Positions 7,461-15,826 of a stretch of 64,000 nt of DNA are shown here, in pieces. The DNA is from Pseudomonadota bacterium (GTDB taxonomy: Bacteria > Pseudomonadota > Alphaproteobacteria > UBA2136 > JASBTF01). Positions within the stretch are counted from its first letter, which is position 1. Each line of letters starts with the position of its first letter. The notes under the pieces are model-generated. The model made no database searches. It saw nothing but the letters and a program-made list of their open reading frames with translations, and was not told the DNA's origin. The position numbers were made by a program, and so were the translations under genes. Where the stretch lies: NCBI GenBank assembly GCA_030148545.1, contig JASBTF010000003.1, positions 1 through 64,000 on the forward strand, given 5' to 3'.

Positions 7461-9146
7461 TTATTTGTCGCGGTCGCCATCAATAGAGCGTAGCGTGGTT
7501 TTTGTTTTTGGCTTTTTAGCTGCTTTTTCCTGCACTACGGTGCCACTAACGCCGTCTTTCTGGTCACCTAAAATAACACCAAACAGGAAGGATTCTTCAG
7601 CCCAGTATTCCAATGCTACCTTTAGCTCAGGCGCATATTTTTGTGCATGGGTAAGAATTTGTTTGCTTTCTACAGTTAGGTTGCGGCCTTCACCACGGGC
7701 TTGCATCACAGCTTCAATAGCGGTGCGGTTGGCAGTGGCGCCAGCAGCACTACCCCATGGGTGGCCCATAACACTACCACCACATTGAATAATTAGGTCT
7801 GGCCCTAAAGCATCTACCAAACGTGGGAAGTGCCATGGGTTATGCCCACCACCCACAGCGGGGAGGCTAGTTGCATGGTTAGCAAAGGACTGGGCATAGC
7901 GTAGGCCTGTTTCCATCTCTACTTCAATGTGTTGCTGCGTAAGTGCAGAGGTAACCCCACGTACAGCACGGCGGCCACTTGTGCCACCACGTAGCGGACT
8001 TGCGGTACTCACAACATCGGCACCGGCAAGGCGCAATAGTTTAGCTTGCACTTGCTCGGTTAAAATATCGCCACTCAAGGTACGGCTACCCATGGCACAG
8101 AGAATCATATCGTTTTGGCGGCACCATGTAGCTAGCGATTGCAATGCAATCCACCCAATTACACTGCTATCCACCAAAATCATGTTGAGACCGAGCTGTT
8201 TCACCAACTCAGCGCGTTGTAGCATGCCTTCTATTGTTGGGGCTGTTACGTTGGCAGCATGGCATTTAAACTCGTTTGTGTCGGCTTGGGCACTGTGCAC
8301 GGCATCGGCCAAGTATTGGAAACGTTCGCGCCATTGGTTGCTAGGAATACTGTGCAGCAACGTTGGGTCGGCCGTAATATCTACACCGCCTTTTAATGTT
8401 TCAAAAGCAGCACGGCCGTACATGCGTGGGGATAGGCCCATCATAGGGCGCATGGTTACGCTGAGTAGAGGGCGGCCAAACTTGCCTGTAAAATCGCGCA
8501 GGCCATTGCTGCCAAAAGCAGGGCCTGGGAAGGTGCGCAGAAGTAAATCTGGAATACGAATATCTACCAGCTTAGCATCGGTACTGGTGGCGGCAGAGCC
8601 GAGCACGGCGAGTAAGCCAACAAGTGAACCATCTTCTACCATGCCATGTGGGAAGGCGAGGTCTACCTCTACACGGCGGTTACCTGTTTGGCGGCTATCT
8701 ACCGCAATGGGGCGTGGTGTTTTGGCTTTATCTACAAATTGTTCGGTCCATGCTTCAATCCAAGCACCGTGAGCGGCGTTTTTCAGCAGTTGCGCTGCTT
8801 CGGCAGGGCTGCGGTCGGTGTCGGGAAGTACGTAGGTGGCAAGCACATCGGTTAGGTCGCTGTTGCTTTGTGTCGCTTGGCTTTCGGTTTCCTTAGTGCT
8901 GGTGGTTACAGCAGCTGGGCCATTGGTGGTTAGGCCTGTTAGTGCATCTAGGCTGATTTCCAGTACTTGGGCAATTTTCACCATATTACTAATGGATGGG
9001 TTTACTTGCCCAGAGAGAATACGGCTGAGAGTGGCAAGGGATACGCCTGATTTTTCAGCAAGTTCTGCTGCGGTCATGTCCTGCTGTTGCAGCGCTGTTT
9101 TAAGGGTATTGCCAAGTTGTTGGGATTCGTTAGTGGGCGTACTCAC
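7461..9146 (-). CDS. XRE-type HTH domain fused to a catalytically degenerate RuBisCO large-subunit-like protein (GTG start)
   Basis: N-term LGNTLKTALQQQDMTAAELAEKSGVSLATLSRILSGQVNPSISNMVKIAQVLEISLDALTG is a canonical XRE/Cro HTH. Residues after about 95 align with RbcL over its length: GRPLLSVTMRPMMGLSPRMYGRAAFETLKGGVDI, WRERFQYLADAVHSAQADTNEFKCHAANVTAPTIEGMLQRAELVKQLG, LPAVGGGHNPWHFP, IIQCGGSVMGHPWGSAAGATANRTAIEAVMQARGEGRNL. Confidence 0.93.
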   Translation of the reverse strand: MSTPTNESQQLGNTLKTALQQQDMTAAELAEKSGVSLATLSRILSGQVNPSISNMVKIAQVLEISLDALTGLTTNGPAAVTTSTKETESQATQSNSDLTDVLATYVLPDTDRSPAEAAQLLKNAAHGAWIEAWTEQFVDKAKTPRPIAVDSRQTGNRRVEVDLAFPHGMVEDGSLVGLLAVLGSAATSTDAKLVDIRIPDLLLRTFPGPAFGSNGLRDFTGKFGRPLLSVTMRPMMGLSPRMYGRAAFETLKGGVDITADPTLLHSIPSNQWRERFQYLADAVHSAQADTNEFKCHAANVTAPTIEGMLQRAELVKQLGLNMILVDSSVIGWIALQSLATWCRQNDMILCAMGSRTLSGDILTEQVQAKLLRLAGADVVSTASPLRGGTSGRRAVRGVTSALTQQHIEVEMETGLRYAQSFANHATSLPAVGGGHNPWHFPRLVDALGPDLIIQCGGSVMGHPWGSAAGATANRTAIEAVMQARGEGRNLTVESKQILTHAQKYAPELKVALEYWAEESFLFGVILGDQKDGVSGTVVQEKAAKKPKTKTTLRSIDGDRDK

Positions 9147-9173
9147 GGGATAGCTAACCTTATACTTATTTTT

Positions 9174-9213
9174 CAGATATGATATTCATAGCGAATATCT
9201 TCCATATCTGCAA
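9174..9213 (-). promoter_or_regulatory. Putative sigma70-type promoter overlapping a composite palindromic operator upstream of the HTH-RuBisCO gene
   Basis: Plus strand CAGATAT GATATTC atagc GAATATC ttcc ATATCTG. Minus strand TTGCAG-N17-TATGAA (9208-9213 / 9185-9190). Confidence 0.6.
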
Positions 9214-9228
9214 GTGATACGTAAGAAA

Positions 9229-9339
9229 TTAATGCGCTGGTAAAATGAATTTAATAGCATAGCTAAGGGCGGTGACACTTAAAATACCACCGCACCATAG
9301 TGCTGCAAACCACAACCATTGTTTGGTGTGCTTACTCAT
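9229..9339 (-). CDS. Small single-TM cytochrome bd-associated protein (DUF2474/CydP-like), 36 aa; not in the ORF track
   Basis: MSKHTKQWLWFAALWCGGILSVTALSYAIKFILPAH; ATG overlaps the cydB stop codon (TAATG). Confidence 0.75.
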   Translation of the reverse strand: MSKHTKQWLWFAALWCGGILSVTALSYAIKFILPAH

Positions 9340-10364
9340 TAATACATACTTTCTTCGGAGCTTTTGCCACGGAAAATCCAGTAGCAGTAAGCTGTATAAG
9401 CCAGAATAATTGGCAACATAAGTAGCGCACCAACTAACAATAGTGAGAGTGACGTACTAGCGGCAGCAGCATCCCACAGGGTGTACTCAAATGGAACAAT
9501 CCATGGCCACAGGCTAATGCCTAAGCCAATATAGCCAAGTAGGAAGAGTACCATGGCAAGTATAAAGGGGCGAATTTCTATATCGCGGTTTAAATCCTTC
9601 CACAGCCAAATACACACACCAAGGGTGAGCAATGGCACAGGCAACAATAGGAAGAAGTTTGGTAGGCTGAACCATAGCTCTGCAATGCGGGTATCAATAA
9701 ATGGCATGCTGAGGCTAACAACACCCATGAACACCACAACAAATAGCAAGATATAGCGCGCAGCTTGGCGTGCCCAGCTTTGGAGCTTACCGTCGGATTT
9801 CATAACAATCCACGTTGCGCCAAGTAGAGCATAACCAAAGATAACAGCAATACCAGTAAGCAATGCAAAGCCGTTAGCCCAGTCCAGCGGGCCGCCACCG
9901 TATTCACCATTAGCAACTTCTACACCTTGTACAAAGTTACCCAAGATAATGCCTTGCATGAGGGCCGCAAACAGGGAGCCAAAGTGGAAGGTAGCATCCC
10001 AAAATGCGCGAGATTTTGCAGTATCGGACTTGAAGCGGAATTCAAACGCTACGCCACGGCAAATAAGCCCAAGTAGCATGAGAATAACGGGTAGGTACAG
10101 TGCGGGTAGCAATATGGCATAAGCTTTGGGGAAGGCAACAAAAAGTCCGCCACCACCAAGTACAAGCCATGTTTCATTAGCATCCCAAAAGGGTGCAATG
10201 GCATTCATCATACGGGCGCGTTCTTTATGGTCTCCAGCGAAGGGGAATAGAATACCCACACCCAGGTCAAAGCCGTCGAGCCATACATACATAAATACAG
10301 CTACTGCTACTAATACGCCCCAAATTAAAGGGAGGTCTAGCCATGTTCCAAAATCAAACATCAT
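9339..10364 (-). CDS. cydB: Cytochrome bd ubiquinol oxidase subunit II
   Basis: 341 aa, WLDGFDLGVGILFPF, WDANETWLVLGGGGLFVAFPKAYA. Confidence 0.96.
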   Translation of the reverse strand: MMFDFGTWLDLPLIWGVLVAVAVFMYVWLDGFDLGVGILFPFAGDHKERARMMNAIAPFWDANETWLVLGGGGLFVAFPKAYAILLPALYLPVILMLLGLICRGVAFEFRFKSDTAKSRAFWDATFHFGSLFAALMQGIILGNFVQGVEVANGEYGGGPLDWANGFALLTGIAVIFGYALLGATWIVMKSDGKLQSWARQAARYILLFVVVFMGVVSLSMPFIDTRIAELWFSLPNFFLLLPVPLLTLGVCIWLWKDLNRDIEIRPFILAMVLFLLGYIGLGISLWPWIVPFEYTLWDAAAASTSLSLLLVGALLMLPIILAYTAYCYWIFRGKSSEESMY

Positions 10365-10366
10365 GG

Positions 10367-11764
10367 TTATGCATCTCCTTTGGTGAGTGTACTTGTCACG
10401 GCAGATTCTCGCCCTGGCTTATGTAAACGCTGAGGTTTCTTATTCACCGCTGGGCCTTTATGTACCAGCTTAATGATGTAGAACAGCCCGGCGCCAAACA
10501 GCAAGCTATACACAATAATAAAAGCCAGTAAGGAGATAGCCACTTGCTCAGGGATAACGGGAGATACACCATCGCTTGTGCGCATCATGCCGTAAACAAG
10601 GTAAGGCTGGCGGCCAACTTCGGTTACAAACCATCCGGCAAGTAAGGCCACAAAGCCGCTTGGGCTCATCAACAATACCCAACGGTGGAATAGGCGGTTT
10701 TCAAATAGTTGCTTACGGAAGTAAAGTACCGCACCAATAAGCCCTGTGAGGATCATTAATAGGCCTAAACCGACCATAATCCGGAAAGAATAGAAAGTAA
10801 TAGCAACCGGTGGGTGCTCTTCCTCTGGCCAGTTTTTAATACCTTTTACTTCACCATCCCAGTGATGGGTTAGCACGTAACTCGCCAGTTTAGGTATAGC
10901 TATTTCATAGTGGTTGGCTTGGTTTTCTTGGTCTGGTACTGCAAATAAGCGCAGGGCTGCACCTTGTTCATTTTCCCAAATACCTTCCATAGCTGCTACT
11001 TTGAGCGGTTGGTGCTCAAGTGTGTTGAGGCCGTGCATATCACCTACAACCATTTGAGCTGGTGCAGCAATAGCGGCCATAATAGTTGCCATACCCAGCA
11101 TGATTTTAGCGTGTTCTTTGTATTTTTTGCGTAGTAGGTACAATGCACCAACGCCACCAACCACAAATGCAGTGGTGAGGTAGGCGGCTAAAATCATGTG
11201 TATGAGGCGGTAAGGAAAGGATGGGTTGAAGATAATAGCAAGCCAGTCAGTTGGGTATAATAGGCCATCGGCACCTACTTCAAACCCTGCTGGTGTTTGC
11301 ATCCAGCTATTTGCAGCCAAAATCCAAAATGCTGAAATAAGTGTACCAACAGCTACAATAACGGTAGAGGCAAAGTGCATCCGCTTGCTCACACGTCCCC
11401 AGCCAAACAGCATAATACCTAAGAATGAGGCTTCAAGGAAGAACGCCGTAAGCACCTCGTAACCTAAAAGAGGGCCAATAACGTTGGCAACATGCTCGGA
11501 GAAAAAGGACCAGTTGGTACCAAATTGATAGGCCATAACCACGCCAGAAACCACACCAAGTCCAAAGGATACGGCGAAGATTTTAATCCACTGGCGGTAA
11601 ACTTGCTCATAAACTGGGTTGCCAGTTTTTAGCCAACGCCATTCTACAACAGCCAGCCAGCTGGCAAGGCCAATGCTCAACGCAGGGAAAATAATGTGGA
11701 AAGAAATGGTAAAGGCGAATTGGATGCGGGCTAAGAGCACGCCGTCTAGTTCAAATGGGAGCAT
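10367..11764 (-). CDS. cydA: Cytochrome bd ubiquinol oxidase subunit I
   Basis: 465 aa, LARIQFAFTISFHIIFPALSIGLA, short Q-loop form, GWFVTEVGRQPYLVYGMMRTSDGVSP. Confidence 0.97.
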   Translation of the reverse strand: MLPFELDGVLLARIQFAFTISFHIIFPALSIGLASWLAVVEWRWLKTGNPVYEQVYRQWIKIFAVSFGLGVVSGVVMAYQFGTNWSFFSEHVANVIGPLLGYEVLTAFFLEASFLGIMLFGWGRVSKRMHFASTVIVAVGTLISAFWILAANSWMQTPAGFEVGADGLLYPTDWLAIIFNPSFPYRLIHMILAAYLTTAFVVGGVGALYLLRKKYKEHAKIMLGMATIMAAIAAPAQMVVGDMHGLNTLEHQPLKVAAMEGIWENEQGAALRLFAVPDQENQANHYEIAIPKLASYVLTHHWDGEVKGIKNWPEEEHPPVAITFYSFRIMVGLGLLMILTGLIGAVLYFRKQLFENRLFHRWVLLMSPSGFVALLAGWFVTEVGRQPYLVYGMMRTSDGVSPVIPEQVAISLLAFIIVYSLLFGAGLFYIIKLVHKGPAVNKKPQRLHKPGRESAVTSTLTKGDA

Positions 11765-11806
11765 TTTAGTACCCTATAAGCTATTGTTTATAAACAGAAA
11801 ATAGGC

Positions 11807-13084
11807 TTATAGGTTTAATTGTGCAACTAGTTTTTTAAAGTGATTTCCACGTTCTTCAAAATTATTATACTGGCCAAAGCTGGGGCAACCGGGAGAGAGT
11901 AGTACCACTTCCGCATCATCAGTTACGGTGTGTTGAATAGCTTGTTGTAAATCTTCACACGCCGTTGCGGGGAGTTGTTGGTCTGACACTTCTTGTGCTA
12001 AGCGGCTACCATTGTGCGGTAGTGTGTAAACATGAGTTTGGCCGTGCTCACGTAGCGCTTGGTATAAGGTGTCAAAATTTTGTTCTAGCTCTTGCCCACC
12101 ACAAATCAGCGCAAGCTTTTTACCGTTAAAGGCGCGAACCCCCGCAGCAGATGCCTCGGGCGTGGTGGCAATGCTATCGTTATAGAATTCCGTGGTGCTT
12201 GCGTGTGGTACGCGCTCTAGGCGGTGTGCTAGTGGTTGGTAGCTTGCTGTGTGTTGCAAGGCATCTTTAGCATTTAGGCCAATAGCATCAATAATGGTGA
12301 GCGCAGCTGCCAAGTTATGTAGCTGGTGTTCGCCGGGGAGAGGAAAATCTACGTCAAACGCTTGCTCAGAAAGGCGTAGCTGGCCACTTTGAACATGCCA
12401 GCCATTGGTTTGGTTAAACCACTGTGTATTGCCGCGGTTAGTAAAGTTGCTGGTAAAGTATTCATCCTGAGCGTTAAGCACTCCTAATGGCGCAGGTTGT
12501 AGGTTTAGCGGTGCAAATTTCTCCTGTCCATAAGCTTCAAAAGTGCTGTGCCATTTAATGTGAGCATCAGCGTGGGTAAGGTTAAGCCCGCAGAACACTG
12601 TAGGGGCATGGGTCATATCCGCTGCCATGTAGGATGATACTTCAATAACTGTCCAGTCTTTGCCGGGTGTGGTAGCGAGCAGTGGTTGGCCAATGTTGCC
12701 GGCAATAGCTACACCTTGCCCAAGTTTTTGTAGCAAATGTGCTAGCAAGCTGGTGGTGGTACTTTTGCCTTTGGTGCCAGTAATGGCAATGGTTTTGGCG
12801 TTAGGGTGTTGTTCCATCCACAGGTTTAAGCTGGTGGTGATAGGCGTGCCAAGTTCACGTGCACGTTTTAGCGTTACATTATGGGTGGAAACACCAGGGC
12901 TTTTAATAATCAGGTCAAATTCTTTACGTTCAATAGCTTCTGCTGCTTGTTCTTCACTTAGCTGTTCTGCTGTTGGAGCTTTATCAATCACAGTAATTTG
13001 TGCACCAGCATAGTGTTGCTGCGCCCATGTTAGTGTGGCACTTCCTTCCTTACCTAGGCCCCAAATAGCAATGTGTTGTGTCAT
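11807..13084 (-). CDS. murD: UDP-N-acetylmuramoylalanine--D-glutamate ligase
   Basis: Mur ligase ATP motif GTKGKSTTTSLLAHLL; MTQHIAIWGLGKEGSATLTWA N-terminus; LLSPGCPSFGQYNNFEERGNHFKKLV. Confidence 0.9.
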   Translation of the reverse strand: MTQHIAIWGLGKEGSATLTWAQQHYAGAQITVIDKAPTAEQLSEEQAAEAIERKEFDLIIKSPGVSTHNVTLKRARELGTPITTSLNLWMEQHPNAKTIAITGTKGKSTTTSLLAHLLQKLGQGVAIAGNIGQPLLATTPGKDWTVIEVSSYMAADMTHAPTVFCGLNLTHADAHIKWHSTFEAYGQEKFAPLNLQPAPLGVLNAQDEYFTSNFTNRGNTQWFNQTNGWHVQSGQLRLSEQAFDVDFPLPGEHQLHNLAAALTIIDAIGLNAKDALQHTASYQPLAHRLERVPHASTTEFYNDSIATTPEASAAGVRAFNGKKLALICGGQELEQNFDTLYQALREHGQTHVYTLPHNGSRLAQEVSDQQLPATACEDLQQAIQHTVTDDAEVVLLSPGCPSFGQYNNFEERGNHFKKLVAQLNL

Positions 13085-13130
13085 ACGCGTCAGCATAGCG
13101 TTAAAGCGTGGAGCATGCTATAGCTGGGGC

Positions 13131-14492
13131 ATGAAAAAAATTCACTTCATGGGCATTGGTGGTAGCGGTTGTTCAGCAGTAGCACAGCTGGCGCATGCTC
13201 GTGGGTATCAGGTAACGGGGTGCGATGCCTCGGGCAGTAGAGGTTACTTGCCAGCAGACAGCACTATTGTTATTGCGGCAGAACATAATGTTGATCATGT
13301 AGCCGAGCAGGATGCGGTGATTATTTCTCCAGCTTTATTAACAGCTAACCCTAAGCCTGAAGAACTGGCAGAGGCGGAGGTACAAGGCATTGCACAAACG
13401 TGGCAGCAGTTTTTGGGTGAACAGATCTATACTGGTGACAAGCGTTTGGCGGTCGCTGGCAGCCACGGTAAAAGCACCACAACTGGCTTGTTAGGGCTGT
13501 TGTTAGAAGCAGCAGAGCTAGACCCAACGGTAGTATTAGGTGCCAAAGTACCAGCATGGCAAACCAATGTCCGTATTGGTGGTAATGCGGTGCAGCTGGT
13601 GGAAGCGGATGAATATAACCGTAACTTTATGCACTATACGCCGCATTTGGTGGGGTTAAACAATGTGGATTATGAACACCCAGAGTTTTTTGAAAGTGCC
13701 GAGGTGTATGAACAGGCATTTATTGCGTTTTTAAAACGTATTCCTGCTAATGGCACTTTGGTATTTAATGCGACAGATAAAGGTGCCCAAGAGGCTGTGA
13801 GTCGCCTAAATCGGCAAGATATTGATGTAATTACTTTAGGAACTTCACAAAGCGAGTGGCAGTTATTAGCACGTGAGCCACAGGCTGATGGCCAAGTGCT
13901 AACAGTGCAAACACCAGTGGGTAAGGTGCGCTACCAACAAGCATTACTGGGTGAGCATAATGCTATGAATGCATTGTTAGCTATTGCATTAGCACATTAT
14001 GCTGGGGCGAATATTCGGAGTGAAGCTGTTCATAAAACCATGCGTAACTATGGTGGTGTGGGTCGGCGTTTGCAGCAAGTGGCGCAGCATAATGGTGTAA
14101 CCTTGTACGATGATTATGGCCACCACCCTACCGAAATTGGCGTAACACTACGCAGCTTGGCTGAGCACTACCCAAATGAACAGCTGGTAGCTGTGGTCGA
14201 GCCACACCAAGTGAGCCGTTTGCAAAAGTTTTACGATGATTGGGTAACTGCGCTGCAGCCTGCAACGCGTGTGTTTATCACCAAGGTGTTTGAGGGGCGG
14301 GAAGGTCACTTAGAAGTGCCTGATTTGCTGCCGCTATGTAGCCAATTGGGCGAAGGTAAGGCCGCCGTGCATCACTCGTTTGAGGAAACCAGTCGTGAAG
14401 TATTGGCTAACTTACAAGCGCCGGCACGGGTGGTGGTGTTTGGTGCTGGGCAAAGTGTTCAGCTAACTGAAATGATCAAAAAGTCTATTTAA
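13131..14492 (+). CDS. Mur ligase (MurC or Mpl type)
   Basis: MKKIHFMGIGGSGCSAVAQLA; SHGKSTTTGLLGLLLEAA; VEADEYNRNF; DDYGHHPTEI. Confidence 0.88.
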   Translation: MKKIHFMGIGGSGCSAVAQLAHARGYQVTGCDASGSRGYLPADSTIVIAAEHNVDHVAEQDAVIISPALLTANPKPEELAEAEVQGIAQTWQQFLGEQIYTGDKRLAVAGSHGKSTTTGLLGLLLEAAELDPTVVLGAKVPAWQTNVRIGGNAVQLVEADEYNRNFMHYTPHLVGLNNVDYEHPEFFESAEVYEQAFIAFLKRIPANGTLVFNATDKGAQEAVSRLNRQDIDVITLGTSQSEWQLLAREPQADGQVLTVQTPVGKVRYQQALLGEHNAMNALLAIALAHYAGANIRSEAVHKTMRNYGGVGRRLQQVAQHNGVTLYDDYGHHPTEIGVTLRSLAEHYPNEQLVAVVEPHQVSRLQKFYDDWVTALQPATRVFITKVFEGREGHLEVPDLLPLCSQLGEGKAAVHHSFEETSREVLANLQAPARVVVFGAGQSVQLTEMIKKSI

Positions 14493-15801
14493 GGCTTTCA
14501 ACTAAATCAGCCTTAGCAATTTCTTGCTGTTCGCCTGTGTGTAGGTTTTTGAGCTGTACATTGCCCGCAGCAAGTTCATCCGCATTGGCGAATATGATGT
14601 ACTGAAAACCTTTTTTATCGGCGTATTTTAGCTGTTTGGGGAGCTTTTTAGGCTCCAAGAACATCTCGGTAGCAATGCCTGCTTCGCGTAGTATGGTGGC
14701 AAGTTCAAAGTAGGCGGGCAGGGCTTCGCGCTCTTGCACCGTTACCAATACTTTGGCCATGGTTGCGCCGTGAAGCGGTACCTTATCAGCTTCTAACAGT
14801 GGCAGCAGTAGGCGGCTAATACCAATGGAAATACCCACACCTGGTAATGGTTTGTTGGTGAATTTTTCGGCCAAATTATCGTAACGGCCACCGCTACACA
14901 CGCTACCTAGTTCTGGGTAGTCGTGCAGCACAGTTTCGTAAATAGTGCCGGTGTAATAACCAAGGCCGCGGGCAATAGCAGGGTCTACCTTAAAAGCATC
15001 ATCTGGCACACCAAGGGTGTATAGGGCGCCAACAACGGCCTGCAGCTCAGCCACACCTTGCTTAAATACGTCGTTTTCAGCAATTTTCTCCAGCTCTGTT
15101 AGCCAAGCTTGGTTGTCATGGCTTTGAGCGAAGAAATTGAGGGTATGGTCAGCATTATCAGCAGACATTAGCGTGCTGAGCTGTGCTAAAACCTTTTCGC
15201 GTGGCATTTTTTCCAAGTCGTCAATCACGCGCATGGCAGCGGCAATATTTTCTGTACCTTCCACGCCTTGTTGCGCCATAAAACCTTGCAAAACTTTGCG
15301 GTTGTTAAGGCGAATGGTGAACTTACCCAGCTCTAGCTTGGTGAAAATTTGGTAGATAATCGCCGGTAGTTCAGCATCATGGTACAGGTCCAGTGTGCCA
15401 TCACCAATAACGTCAATATCGGCTTGGTAAAACTGGCGGTAGCGGCCTTTTTGTGGGCGTTCACCACGCCACACTGGGCCAATGTGGTAGCGGCGGAAAG
15501 GGAAGTTAAGCTGCCCGTAATGCTGTGCTACATAACGTGCCAATGGCACGGTTAGGTCAAAACGTAGTGCTAGTTCTTTCGCACCTTCATCTTCAGCCTG
15601 AATACGACGTAGGCCGTAGATTTCTTTTTCTTCAGCACCTTTAGCCAGCAGTGTATCAACACGTTCCACTGCTGGCGTATCCAGCGGGATAAAACCAAAG
15701 CTTTGGTAGGTGGAGCTAATAATATTCAGCGCGTGGTTAAACGCAACTTGCTCAGCTGGCAATAGCTCAGGAAAACCGGATATAGGCGCAATTTTAGACA
15801 T
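14485..15801 (-). CDS. hisS: Histidyl-tRNA synthetase (start placed at MSKIAPISGFPELLP)
   Basis: Class II aaRS; RYHIGPVWRGERPQKGRYRQFYQADIDVIG; GLGYYTGTIYE. Confidence 0.96.
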   Translation of the reverse strand: MSKIAPISGFPELLPAEQVAFNHALNIISSTYQSFGFIPLDTPAVERVDTLLAKGAEEKEIYGLRRIQAEDEGAKELALRFDLTVPLARYVAQHYGQLNFPFRRYHIGPVWRGERPQKGRYRQFYQADIDVIGDGTLDLYHDAELPAIIYQIFTKLELGKFTIRLNNRKVLQGFMAQQGVEGTENIAAAMRVIDDLEKMPREKVLAQLSTLMSADNADHTLNFFAQSHDNQAWLTELEKIAENDVFKQGVAELQAVVGALYTLGVPDDAFKVDPAIARGLGYYTGTIYETVLHDYPELGSVCSGGRYDNLAEKFTNKPLPGVGISIGISRLLLPLLEADKVPLHGATMAKVLVTVQEREALPAYFELATILREAGIATEMFLEPKKLPKQLKYADKKGFQYIIFANADELAAGNVQLKNLHTGEQQEIAKADLVESLK

Positions 15802-15826
15802 AGTGATGTTATAAACCGCAGAGAGG

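Noticed and set aside
7461-9146. Interpretation as an ordinary CO2-fixing Form I RuBisCO
   Set aside because: Manual alignment shows loss of K175, K201, D203, E204, H294, R295 and H327 equivalents and presence of an HTH domain.
7465-9153. Several plus-strand ORFs (7465-7788, 7927-8772, 8624-8896, 8836-9153) antisense to the HTH-RuBisCO gene
   Set aside because: Low-quality compositions; the opposite strand has unambiguous RuBisCO/HTH similarity.
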